Source: Vibrio celticus (GTDB lineage Bacteria > Pseudomonadota > Gammaproteobacteria > Enterobacterales > Vibrionaceae). From it: a stretch of 64,000 nt of DNA. A model generated the notes under the pieces. The model saw nothing but the letters and a program-made list of their open reading frames with translations, was not told the origin of the DNA and searched no databases. Below, piece by piece: positions 1 to 8,183 of this stretch; the first letter of the stretch is position 1; each line of letters opens with the position of its first letter. The DNA lies in assembly GCF_024347335.1 (NCBI RefSeq), contig NZ_AP025463.1, positions 2,914,001 through 2,978,000 on the forward strand, read 5' to 3'. The translations under genes were made by a program, and so were the position numbers.

Positions 1-457
1 CTGGGATCGCTTGTTGGTTTGGCGCGGCACCGGTGTAGAAAACGTTTTTAGAAGACTCTTCACCTTCATACTGTACTGGGTAGAAAAGGATGCTGTTGAG
101 TTCTTCAAAGACAGGTAGCATGGATTTACGTGATACCGACGTCCAACCACCGAACACCACATCCACTTTCTCTTTTTCGATAAGCTCACGCGCTTTCTCA
201 GCAAATAGCGGCCAGTTTGACGCAGGGTCAACCACGACAGGCTCTAGCTTTTTACCAAGCAAACCGCCCTTTTTGTTCTGCTCTTCGATGAGCATTAGCA
301 CGGTATCTTTTAGCGTTGTCTCACTGATCGCCATGGTGCCAGAGAGTGAGTGTAGAACACCGACCTTGATGGTCTCATCAGCAGCAAACACCGTTGCAGA
401 AGAAAATGAAAGTGTTGTGCACAGTGCAGCTAGCGATAAATTGAACACCTTGTTCAT
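1..457 (-). CDS. urtA: Urea-type ABC transporter substrate-binding protein, N-terminal part (cut by window edge)
   Basis: The first 152 codons of a periplasmic binding protein run off the left edge. An ATG at 457 follows a GGAG ribosome site. A signal peptide of about 25 residues ending in VFAAD comes first, then the type I periplasmic-binding fold opening IKVGVLHSLSGTMAISE, and then a WTSVSRKSMLPVFEE stretch typical of the UrtA/FmdD-like amide-binding branch. The predicted role is capture of urea or a short amide for an ABC importer, whose other genes would lie to the left. The branch is inferred from the N-terminus only; an amino-acid or amide binding relative is the alternative. Confidence 0.72.
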   Translation of the reverse strand, partial: MNKVFNLSLAALCTTLSFSSATVFAADETIKVGVLHSLSGTMAISETTLKDTVLMLIEEQNKKGGLLGKKLEPVVVDPASNWPLFAEKARELIEKEKVDVVFGGWTSVSRKSMLPVFEELNSILFYPVQYEGEESSKNVFYTGAAPNQQAIP

Positions 458-674
458 GATATTACTCCATAATTGTATTTTTGTTATTCAATTACAGAGT
501 TACAAGAAGAGTGCCAAACTTACAAACCAACGAAATTATTTATAAGTAATTGTATTAATAGAGTTTAAAAGAAACTCACACCAATAGAGTGCATAGCAAT
601 CACGTAACTATGTTTCATACTGGTGCAGTGACGGTGGGAATGAACCAAGATGACACATTCCTGTTCTTCAGATA

Positions 675-706
675 CAAAAAAGACCCAACACTTTAGTATT
701 GAGTCT
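675..706 (-). terminator. Rho-independent terminator after the zinc-ribbon gene
   Basis: On the minus strand an 11-pair stem (AGACTCAATAC with GTGTTGGGTCT, including G-U pairs) closes a TAAA loop. Six U residues follow. It lies 46 bases past the stop of the gene ending at 752. Confidence 0.75.
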
Positions 707-751
707 CTGGTATAACATCACCGATGGTCGTTCAAACCATGTAGTTTAAGG

Positions 752-979
752 CTATTCCGCAGGTTGAAATTCGAATTTTACTCTCGACTTTGATTTCAAC
801 TCGTTGCAATCACCGTTGCAAAAATAGCTCGCCGCACCACAAGCTTGAAGCTTCTCAAGTTGGCTGCTGCACTCAGGGCAAAACCCAACTTTAGTAAAGT
901 GAGCCTGACAACTTTCACAGTGATACTTGCCATCCCAAGCTAGCTCAGACTGGCACTTAGGGCAGATATTTTCACTCAT
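752..979 (-). CDS. YfgJ-like double zinc-ribbon protein
   Basis: A 75-residue protein carries three CxxC pairs (CPKC, CESC, CPEC) followed by a CGAASYFCNGDC segment, which fits two rubredoxin-like zinc knuckles. The length and the CGA-YFC core resemble E. coli YfgJ, a zinc-ribbon protein of unknown function encoded next to der. The ATG at 979 is preferred because AGGA lies 7 bases upstream; an in-frame GTG at 985 sits directly on that ribosome site. In this genome a cyclase gene and an AlaX-like gene separate it from der. Metal binding is inferred from the cysteines and the cellular role is unknown. Confidence 0.75.
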   Translation of the reverse strand: MSENICPKCQSELAWDGKYHCESCQAHFTKVGFCPECSSQLEKLQACGAASYFCNGDCNELKSKSRVKFEFQPAE

Positions 980-1015
980 TAGCACTTCCTAATTTACGAC
1001 TATTTTTACAATCTA

Positions 1016-2017
1016 CTACTGCTGAGACTTGGCTTGCTTGATTTGATACATGTTCTTATCAGCTTGTGCGATCAACTGGTCTAATCCTTGAGGATCTTTG
1101 TCACAAGATAGCCCGACACTCACTGAGAACTGCACATCATTGATATAAAGCGCTTGTTGCAGTGCTTTCTCTAAGCTGTGGTAGAAGCTAACAACGCTTT
1201 CTTGATCATCAAAACATGAGAACACCACAAACTCATCGCCACCATAACGGCCTATCTTGGCACATGCTGTGGTTGCCTCATCAAGAACTTCGGCAACCGC
1301 CAACAGCACATCATCACCAAAACTATGGCCATAGGTATCATTTATCGATTTGAACTTATCGACATCAACAAACAAACACGCCATCACCTTTTCAGAAAAG
1401 CATCGCTTGGCCAACACTTTCTCCGCTTCATTAAACAATGCGCGACGATTCAAGCAATGGGTTAAAGAATCTCGATTAGCGAAAAAGTTTAGCTGGTTCT
1501 CCAGCTCAAACTTCTCTAGTGCTACCGAATACAGGGAAGCCAGTAGCTCTAAGATCTCGAGCTCAAATTCATGTGGTTCAGAGATGTACTGGCTATAAAT
1601 AGCGAAGGTACCCAACACATTACCGCGCGACGAGATAATGGGGACCGACCAACAGGCATGTAAATTCGCTTGATTGGTTAAGACCAGAAAAGGTGCCCAG
1701 TTTGGGTGTGCATTTATGTTGGAGACCATCACTGCTTTCTTAAGCGCAGCTGCCTCGCCACAAGAGCCTATCCCCGCACCAATACCTATCCCTTCAATCT
1801 GTTGATTGTAAAAATCAGGCAGGTTTGGGGCATACTCAAGGTGTAACGTTTTAGACTCTGAGTTGAGCAGTAAAATTGAAGCCATGCGCTGCCCAAAAAG
1901 CTGCTCGGTAAGCTGAATAATCTTGTGATTTAAATCTTTGCGATCCATCCCAAGCGCAAGCTTCCGCAGCAAACTATTGACGGCTCGATGGCCTTCTAAT
2001 AAAAATTGTTGTTCCAT
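1016..2017 (-). CDS. GAF-GGDEF diguanylate cyclase
   Basis: The 333-residue protein is soluble. A GAF sensor domain covers about residues 20-170 and a GGDEF domain about 175-330. The active-site GGDEF is intact at 259-263 within GRYGGDEFVVF, and the metal-binding FVDVDKFK segment at 216-223 is present, so it should make cyclic di-GMP from GTP. The inhibitory RxxD site expected at 250-253 reads TACA, so product inhibition through the classical I-site is unlikely. The GAF ligand cannot be told from sequence. There is no membrane segment. It follows the zinc-ribbon gene's strand but is separated from the AlaX-like gene by 289 AT-rich bases. Confidence 0.85.
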   Translation of the reverse strand: MEQQFLLEGHRAVNSLLRKLALGMDRKDLNHKIIQLTEQLFGQRMASILLLNSESKTLHLEYAPNLPDFYNQQIEGIGIGAGIGSCGEAAALKKAVMVSNINAHPNWAPFLVLTNQANLHACWSVPIISSRGNVLGTFAIYSQYISEPHEFELEILELLASLYSVALEKFELENQLNFFANRDSLTHCLNRRALFNEAEKVLAKRCFSEKVMACLFVDVDKFKSINDTYGHSFGDDVLLAVAEVLDEATTACAKIGRYGGDEFVVFSCFDDQESVVSFYHSLEKALQQALYINDVQFSVSVGLSCDKDPQGLDQLIAQADKNMYQIKQAKSQQ

Positions 2018-2306
2018 TCACTAAGGCTTTCAATTGTGTAATCGGGTACAGCCTGTTCTTATGCAAGCTTGTTGTTGATTAATAATAACACACTAAATTA
2101 GTACGACACACAATCGAAGATCATAGGTTGATCTTTCGCTTTATCTATTTTGATCAGCGATCTACCCCAAAAAGAATATTTATATCACCACACACCGAAA
2201 GCATAAGTTACATGTGCTGCATTTCAATTTTAAATAGTCATTTATATTAAAAGTGACATACAAAAACAAAATAAACAGCACAAGTCATTTCGATCTGTAG
2301 TCTAAA
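2018..2306. other. AT-rich intergenic region upstream of the cyclase gene
   Basis: These 289 bases separate the AlaX-like stop from the cyclase start and should hold the cyclase promoter. No coding frame, RNA gene or clear stem-loop terminator was found. Confidence 0.5.
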
Positions 2307-3209
2307 TCATCGAATTACATGCGTCAGCATTTCAATATGCTGGTCATCTAACTGGGTTAACTTAACGGATAATGCCTTAAGCTCTGAGGTGTTCTCAATG
2401 TGAGTACCACCACACGGAATAGACACTAAAGTGTCGGCATCCAACTGCCATTCCCAATAGCGAGAGTCTGTTAATGTCTCGCCTTCCAGTCGCATCGCAA
2501 CTGGTGTCGGCTCTGCAAGCCAGCCCGCAATCATCTGGTTGATGTCAGCTTCAATGCCATCTAGGTTTGCTAGCATGTCTGCAACGTTCAAACCGCGCTT
2601 CTTCAGGGTTTTGCCTAAACGATACTTATCGGTACACAGCTCTGGAGTCACAAAGCTCGTCACCTGTGCATAGCTATTGAAATCGTAGCTGCCAAGCGGA
2701 TCTTTTCTGTCCGCATCTTTACGCCAGTAGCTTTCAGCCAATGCTTTATTCAGGGCTAGAAAAGCGATGTGGCCAGCACTGTGACCACGGCTCAAACTGG
2801 CTTGATACTCTTTATCAACCGACAACACCACTTCGTCGCTAACCTTAATCATAGAAGCAGATGCGGGTAGCTGGTGGACAACCACAAACGCCCACCCTTC
2901 TGTATCACGCTTAACAGGGATATCTGCTGCGATATGAAGCTTGCCAGTAGATTGTTCTATTGTACCAACAAGACAGTCTTCAACGGGATATTGCACGTCA
3001 CCGACATTCACAAAGCCTTGGTCTGCAGGGTGATCTGGCCAAATATGACTCACAGGGTGGAAAGGTGTTACTTCGGTGATCAGGTAAGTTTTGCTGTCGT
3101 CACTTTCAACATGCAGCGCCTTTGCGTTGAGCTGCCAAGCCTGATGACAAAATTGAGTGATGGTTGGTGTGATTGCTGACGCAGGTGTAATCAAATCGCT
3201 AGTAGTCAT
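2307..3209 (-). CDS. AlaX-like alanyl-tRNA editing protein
   Basis: The 300-residue protein carries the two zinc-site motifs of the second additional domain of alanyl/threonyl-tRNA synthetases: HSAGH at 143-147 (HxxxH) and CGGTH at 266-270 (CxxxH). It has no synthetase catalytic core. This matches freestanding AlaX-type editing proteins, which hydrolyse mischarged Ser- or Gly-tRNA(Ala) in the cytoplasm. The N-terminal 130 residues form the beta-rich domain seen in the longer AlaX class. An 11-bp inverted repeat lies just upstream of its start (3240-3280). Substrate preference cannot be read from the sequence. Confidence 0.8.
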   Translation of the reverse strand: MTTSDLITPASAITPTITQFCHQAWQLNAKALHVESDDSKTYLITEVTPFHPVSHIWPDHPADQGFVNVGDVQYPVEDCLVGTIEQSTGKLHIAADIPVKRDTEGWAFVVVHQLPASASMIKVSDEVVLSVDKEYQASLSRGHSAGHIAFLALNKALAESYWRKDADRKDPLGSYDFNSYAQVTSFVTPELCTDKYRLGKTLKKRGLNVADMLANLDGIEADINQMIAGWLAEPTPVAMRLEGETLTDSRYWEWQLDADTLVSIPCGGTHIENTSELKALSVKLTQLDDQHIEMLTHVIR

Positions 3210-3239
3210 ATCATTCTTCTTTTGGAATCTAGTCTGATT

Positions 3240-3280
3240 CGTTAAGCCATGATGATAAAAACTATTGCTATGGCTTAACG
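3240..3280. repeat. Perfect 11-bp inverted repeat upstream of the AlaX-like gene
   Basis: CGTTAAGCCAT at 3240-3250 is repeated as its exact reverse complement ATGGCTTAACG at 3270-3280, with a 19-base spacer. It lies 30-70 bases upstream of the AlaX-like start and beyond the der terminator, so it could be a regulator site or an RNA leader hairpin. It lacks a U-tract on either strand. Confidence 0.55.
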
Positions 3281-3291
3281 TGAATTTTGCT

Positions 3292-3320
3292 TAAAAAAAT
3301 ACCCGAGACAGGCTCGGGTA
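3292..3320 (-). terminator. Rho-independent terminator after der
   Basis: On the minus strand TACCCGAG pairs with CTCGGGTA around a short loop and is followed by seven U residues. It lies 20 bases past the der stop. Confidence 0.85.
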
Positions 3321-3339
3321 TCAAATCTATTGGAAAGGT

Positions 3340-4821
3340 TTACTTACGACCTTTAACCATGCTCATCATACGCTTACGTTTACGTTCTTGAGAAATTGTC
3401 AGCTTGTTTGTCTTAGCTTCAAATGGGTTCTCGCTGTTCTGGAATTGAATGCGAATAGGTGTACCCATAATTTCTAGTGAACGACGGTAGTAGTTCATCA
3501 AGAATCGTTTGTATGAATCTGGCAAGTTACGAACTTGGTTACCGTGGATAACGATAATCGGTGGGTTGTAGCCACCAGCGTGCGCGTATTTCAGTTTCAC
3601 ACGACGGCCACGAACCATAGGCGGTTGGTGATCATCAGTCGCCATCTTCATGATACGAGTTAGAACAGAAGTACCAACACGAGTCGTCGCTGACTTGTAA
3701 GCTTCTTGTACAGACTCAAACAAGTGGCCAACACCTGTACCGTGAAGTGCAGAGATAAAGTGAATACGTGCGAAGTCAACGAAACCTAAGCGACGGTCTA
3801 GCTCTTTCTTAACGCGTTCTTTAACGTCGTTATCTAGGCCATCCCACTTGTTTACGGCAATAACAATTGAACGACCAGCGTTCAACGCAAAGCCTAGCAA
3901 GCTTAGATCTTGATCAGAGATGTTTTCGCGAGCATCGATAAGCAGCAATACAACGTTAGCATCTTCAATCGCTTTCAGTGTTTTAACCACTGAGAACTTC
4001 TCTACCGTTTCGTTGATGTTTTTACGACGACGAACACCCGCAGTATCGATTAGAACGTATTCACGCTCATCACGCTGCATTGGGATGTAGATAGAGTCAC
4101 GAGTCGTACCTGGCATATCGTAAACAACCACACGCTCTTCACCAAGAATACGGTTAGTTAGCGTTGATTTACCTACGTTAGGACGGCCAATGATCGCTAG
4201 CTTGATCGGTTGATCTTGAAGACGCTTGAATTCTGCTTCAGCTTCTTCTTCTGTAAATTCAACCTGCTCTTCTTCTTCGTCTTCAAACTCAGTTAAATCG
4301 CTTACTTCGCCATTCTCAGCTTTTAACGCTTCTGCGAATGGGTTAAGAGCAAGGTCAATAAGTGCAGTAACACCACGACCATGCGCCGCAGCGATTTGGT
4401 ACATGTCTTCTACACCTAGTTGCCAGAAGTCAGCACTTGCAGCATCAGGGTCGATACCATCAACCTTGTTTACTACTAGCATTGAAGGCTTTTCTAGTTG
4501 ACGTAGGTGCTTAGCAATCGCCACGTCTGAAGGTGTTAGACCCGCACGGCCATCTACCATAAATAGAACGACATCAGCTTCATCAATCGCCGCTAGCGAC
4601 TGCTCAGCCATTTTAGTTTCAACACCTTCTTCAGTACCGTCGATACCGCCAGTGTCAATAACAATAAAGTCATGCTCGCTAAAATGAGCATGACCGTATT
4701 TACGGTCACGCGTTAAGCCAGGGAAATCCGCAACCAATGCATCACGAGTTCGAGTCAATCGGTTAAATAACGTAGATTTACCTACGTTCGGACGCCCTAC
4801 TAGAGCAACAACAGGTACCAT
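3340..4821 (-). CDS. der: Ribosome-assembly GTPase Der (EngA)
   Basis: The 493-residue protein has the tandem GTPase layout unique to Der. The first P-loop GRPNVGKST is at residues 9-17 and an identical one opens the second G domain near residue 213, with NKVDG and NKWDG as the G4 motifs. An acidic linker rich in E and D (about 170-200) joins the domains. A C-terminal KH-like domain ends in the basic tail KRKRMMSMVKGRK. Der is essential for 50S subunit maturation. It sits downstream of bamB, as in E. coli, but with 158 structured bases between, so partly separate expression is likely. Confidence 0.97.
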   Translation of the reverse strand: MVPVVALVGRPNVGKSTLFNRLTRTRDALVADFPGLTRDRKYGHAHFSEHDFIVIDTGGIDGTEEGVETKMAEQSLAAIDEADVVLFMVDGRAGLTPSDVAIAKHLRQLEKPSMLVVNKVDGIDPDAASADFWQLGVEDMYQIAAAHGRGVTALIDLALNPFAEALKAENGEVSDLTEFEDEEEEQVEFTEEEAEAEFKRLQDQPIKLAIIGRPNVGKSTLTNRILGEERVVVYDMPGTTRDSIYIPMQRDEREYVLIDTAGVRRRKNINETVEKFSVVKTLKAIEDANVVLLLIDARENISDQDLSLLGFALNAGRSIVIAVNKWDGLDNDVKERVKKELDRRLGFVDFARIHFISALHGTGVGHLFESVQEAYKSATTRVGTSVLTRIMKMATDDHQPPMVRGRRVKLKYAHAGGYNPPIIVIHGNQVRNLPDSYKRFLMNYYRRSLEIMGTPIRIQFQNSENPFEAKTNKLTISQERKRKRMMSMVKGRK

Positions 4822-4852
4822 AACAACCTCTACAATTTCTTCTCTAAATGTA

Positions 4853-4899
4853 GTTATAGGTAAGCACTTGTTCGCAAGTTTAAACTCTTACCTATAACC
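4853..4899. repeat. Perfect 12-bp inverted repeat enclosing an inner hairpin, between bamB and der
   Basis: GTTATAGGTAAG at 4853-4864 is mirrored by CTTACCTATAAC at 4888-4899. Inside, ACTTG and CAAGT pair around a TTCG tetraloop. It lies just ahead of the der start on the minus strand, so it would be part of the der leader RNA. Its function is unknown. Confidence 0.6.
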
Positions 4900-4920
4900 A
4901 CACGGTTTATTAATTTTTAA

Positions 4921-4958
4921 CAACAAAACGGCTCCTGGCTGTTACCAACCAGGAGCCG
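4921..4958 (-). terminator. Stem-loop terminator after bamB
   Basis: CGGCTCCTGG at 4929-4938 pairs perfectly with CCAGGAGCCG at 4949-4958. On the minus strand TTTTGTTGTT follows. The T-tract is imperfect, so partial read-through into der is plausible. Confidence 0.7.
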
Positions 4959-4979
4959 ACTGTGAATTATATCACGCTT

Positions 4980-6140
4980 TTATTGGCTAATCGTTAGTTT
5001 CTTTACATCGCCATTGCGAGTCGTCACTAAGTAGCCTTCAGGCAGTTCAATTGGTGCAACCGCAAAGCCGCTATCATCGACAAGCTGTTGAGCAACAAAC
5101 TCACCCGATGAACGATCTAACCAGTGCAGATAACCTTCTGTATCACCCACGACTACATAACCATTAATAATAGCAGGTGCTGTCAGTAAGCGGTTTTCTA
5201 ACAATGGAGTGCTCCACAGTTCAGTACCACTGCGCGCATCAACCGCAACCACATGGTCTTTGTCGGTAACAACGAACAAACGGCTACCATCACTTGCTAA
5301 ATCAATCGCTGATGAGTAGTTACGTTTCCAAATTGGCTTACCAGAACGAAGGTCGATAGCAATCAGCTGACCATTGATACCTACGGTATACAGGGTGCCA
5401 CCAAGAACAATTGGAGATGCATCAACATCAACCAAACGATCAATTTCCGTTGCACCTTTTGGTGTGCCTACTGGCTGTTGCCAAATAAGCTGACCACGGT
5501 CAACGATAGCTGCAGCTAGACGACCATTTGCTGTACCCCAGAATACACCACCAGAAACCGCAACCGGTGAGCTATCGCCACGGAGTGTTAGGCTTGGTAC
5601 TTCAGTACTGATGGTCCATTTTTGTTCGCCACTTGCTTGATCTAACGCGATCAACATACCGCGACTGGTATGAACAATGACCATGTTGCTATCAGTTGCT
5701 GGGGATGCAAGCACCTCGCCATTCACTGATACACGCCACAGCTCTTCACCGGTCGATTCTTCCAGTGCGATCACTTCGCCATTTTCAGAACCAACAAATA
5801 CTTTACCGTAAGCCGCCGTTAAGCCACCCGATAAACGAGCCAGTACGTCTTTCTCAAGATCGACTTTCCACAGCTCTTTACCTGTATCAGGATCAAGCGC
5901 TTTAACCATACCTTCACGGCTTGCAACAAACACTTTGTCGTAAGCCAATTCTGGCGTTAGTTTTGAAAAGTAGTGACCAACACCATCACCAACCGACGTA
6001 GACCATTCCTGACTAGGAGTGAACTCGCTGTTTACCGTTGGTACTGGAGCCATGATTACGGTGTCTTCTTCACCCGCACAGCCAGCTAGTAGGCCAAGAG
6101 CAATCGCACACAACGCCGCTTTTGGAAACATCTTCTTCAT
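4980..6140 (-). CDS. bamB: Outer-membrane assembly lipoprotein BamB
   Basis: The 386-residue protein begins with a lipoprotein signal whose lipobox LLAGC places the acylated cysteine at residue 21. The rest is a chain of PQQ-like beta-propeller repeats with recurring GxVxALDxxTGxxLW signatures (for example DPDTGKELW, EESTGEELW, DARSGTELW). This is BamB (YfgL), which helps the BamA complex receive and fold outer-membrane proteins. It lies between yfgM and der as in E. coli and starts 10 bases after yfgM ends, so the two are likely cotranscribed. bamD, encoding a partner lipoprotein, is near the other end of this window. Confidence 0.95.
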   Translation of the reverse strand: MKKMFPKAALCAIALGLLAGCAGEEDTVIMAPVPTVNSEFTPSQEWSTSVGDGVGHYFSKLTPELAYDKVFVASREGMVKALDPDTGKELWKVDLEKDVLARLSGGLTAAYGKVFVGSENGEVIALEESTGEELWRVSVNGEVLASPATDSNMVIVHTSRGMLIALDQASGEQKWTISTEVPSLTLRGDSSPVAVSGGVFWGTANGRLAAAIVDRGQLIWQQPVGTPKGATEIDRLVDVDASPIVLGGTLYTVGINGQLIAIDLRSGKPIWKRNYSSAIDLASDGSRLFVVTDKDHVVAVDARSGTELWSTPLLENRLLTAPAIINGYVVVGDTEGYLHWLDRSSGEFVAQQLVDDSGFAVAPIELPEGYLVTTRNGDVKKLTISQ

Positions 6141-6150
6141 TCAAAGCGCC

Positions 6151-6765
6151 TTATTTAGCTAGGTCGTCAAGTTTGATTTGAAGCGTTTGGCTAGCGTCAA
6201 CAGCTTGCTGTGCTTCTGTGTAAGCACTGTATGCTGCGTCAGTGTCGCCTTTACGAAGTGAGATATCACCACGCAGTTCAGCAACACGGCCTTTCCAAGA
6301 TTCATCAGTCATAGCAGTAAGATCAATCAATGCTGCGTCAAATTCACCTTGCTCAGCTTTAATGCGTGCAACACGGTAAGTAAGTAGTGGCGCAAGTGCC
6401 GCATCCTTAGTTGCCGATTTTGCCCACTCTAGCTGTTCAAGTGCTGCTGCTAGCTCACCCGCTTGCACTTGTACTTTTGCTAATTGCATAGCTGCAAGTA
6501 CTGAGTACTCAGCGTCTTTGTTTGCGTCGATGAAAGCTTGAATATCAGATTGAGCATCAACGCCCTTAGTATCAAGAGCTGAAATTACAGAGGTGTAGCC
6601 TTCTGAAGCTGCTTCACGCGCTTCAACTACTGAATCTTGGTAATAGCGCCAGCCAAATAGACCACCTAAACCAATAACCGCACCAAAGATTACGGCTTTA
6701 CCGTTCTCTTTCCACCAATCTTTAATGGCTTCAACTTGTTGCTCTTCGCTATCGTAAAGTTCCAC
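6151..6765 (-). CDS. yfgM: YfgM family periplasmic TPR protein, SecYEG-associated
   Basis: The 204-residue protein has a short cytoplasmic N-terminus, one membrane anchor at about residues 23-43 (VIFGAVIGLGGLFGW), and a periplasmic TPR-like region rich in alanine. This matches E. coli YfgM in length and topology. YfgM associates with the Sec translocon and the chaperone PpiD. Position between hisS and bamB supports the call. Confidence 0.9.
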   Translation of the reverse strand: MELYDSEEQQVEAIKDWWKENGKAVIFGAVIGLGGLFGWRYYQDSVVEAREAASEGYTSVISALDTKGVDAQSDIQAFIDANKDAEYSVLAAMQLAKVQVQAGELAAALEQLEWAKSATKDAALAPLLTYRVARIKAEQGEFDAALIDLTAMTDESWKGRVAELRGDISLRKGDTDAAYSAYTEAQQAVDASQTLQIKLDDLAK

Positions 6766-6844
6766 TTCCTGTCCTCTTTAATTCTTTAAACGCCAGCATA
6801 GTGCTGACGTTAGTATTCATTATGAGCGTTTGCTCAATGGCTAA

Positions 6845-8113
6845 TTAGATTAGCGCAGCAACTTTCTCTGCAACTTCCGTTTGAGACACGGTTTCTTGCT
6901 CGCCGCCAACCAGATCTTTTAGCACAACTGTATTGTCAGCAACTTCGTTCTCACCAAGTACCAGCGCCACAACAGCACCTACTTTGTCAGCACGTTTGAA
7001 TTGCTTCTTGAAGTTACCACCACCGAAGTGGTTCATTACACGCACGCCTTCAACGGTGTCGCGTAATTGATTCGCTAACTGCATGCCCGCGATCATTGTG
7101 CCTTCGCCAGCAGCAACTACATATACATCAACGCTACGGCGAACTTCTGTTAGCTCTAGCGTTTCCATCATCAGAACCAGACGCTCTAGACCCATTGCGA
7201 AGCCAACTGCATTGGTTGCTTTGCCGCCTAGTTGCTCAACAAGACCATCGTAACGACCGCCGCCACATACTGTACCTTGAGCACCAAGGCTGTCTGTGAT
7301 CCACTCAAATACAGTGCGGTTGTAGTAATCTAGGCCACGTACTAGACGCTCATTAACTTGGTATTCGATACCAACAGCGTCAAGAAGTTCACACAAACCA
7401 GCAAAATGTTGCTTCGATTCTTCACCTAGATATTCAGATAGTCGAGGTGCGTCACCTAAGATAGCTTGAACATCAGGGTTCTTAGTATCAAGAACACGTA
7501 GTGGGTTAGTGTGCATGCGACGTTTGCAGTCTTCGTCAAGCACATCAATGTGTTGCTCAAGGAAAGCCACTAACGCAGTGCGGTAACTTACGCGATCTTC
7601 TTGAGAACCGATTGAGTTCAGCTCTAGGCGAACGTGCTTATCGATGCCTAGCTCACGCCATAGACGTGCTGTCATCATGATAAGTTCTGCGTCAACGTCT
7701 GGACCGTCTAGGCCAAACACTTCAACACCACATTGGTGGAATTGACGGTAACGACCTTTTTGAGGGCGCTCGTGACGGAACATAGGGCCCATGTACCATA
7801 GGCGCTGTTCATCACGGTTGATAAGGCTGTTTTGAATACATGAACGTACACAACCTGCTGTGCCTTCTGGACGCAGCGTTAGGCTATCGCCATTGCGGTC
7901 GTCAAAGGTGTACATCTCTTTAGAAACAACGTCTGTCTCTTCACCAACTGCACGGCTAAATAGGTTTGTTTCTTCAACGATAGGCATACGTACTTCGTTG
8001 TAACCGTATGCGCTCACCACGTTTTTAACTGCGCTTTCTACTTTCTGCCACAGTGGTGATTGAGTTGGAAGGCAGTCGTTCATGCCTCGAATTGCTTGGA
8101 TATTTTTAGCCAC
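6845..8113 (-). CDS. hisS: Histidyl-tRNA synthetase
   Basis: The class II synthetase charges tRNA(His). Motif 2 (FRHERPQKGRYRQFHQ), the histidine-specific RLVRGLDYYNRTVFEW segment and the motif 3 region ending in VGFAMGLERL are all present. The C-terminal anticodon-binding domain includes GGGNFKKQFKRADK. The GTG at 8113 was chosen because it gives the conserved start AKNIQAIRGMNDCLP and has GGAA 8 bases upstream; the frame stays open for eight more codons to 8137, but those do not match the family. The product is 422 residues, close to the E. coli length. Confidence 0.96.
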   Translation of the reverse strand: MAKNIQAIRGMNDCLPTQSPLWQKVESAVKNVVSAYGYNEVRMPIVEETNLFSRAVGEETDVVSKEMYTFDDRNGDSLTLRPEGTAGCVRSCIQNSLINRDEQRLWYMGPMFRHERPQKGRYRQFHQCGVEVFGLDGPDVDAELIMMTARLWRELGIDKHVRLELNSIGSQEDRVSYRTALVAFLEQHIDVLDEDCKRRMHTNPLRVLDTKNPDVQAILGDAPRLSEYLGEESKQHFAGLCELLDAVGIEYQVNERLVRGLDYYNRTVFEWITDSLGAQGTVCGGGRYDGLVEQLGGKATNAVGFAMGLERLVLMMETLELTEVRRSVDVYVVAAGEGTMIAGMQLANQLRDTVEGVRVMNHFGGGNFKKQFKRADKVGAVVALVLGENEVADNTVVLKDLVGGEQETVSQTEVAEKVAALI

Positions 8114-8183
8114 AGTATTTATTCCGTAATTTCTCACGACCAGGTGTTAGTGCGAATAGACAATCACACCCCATCGCGTTGTA

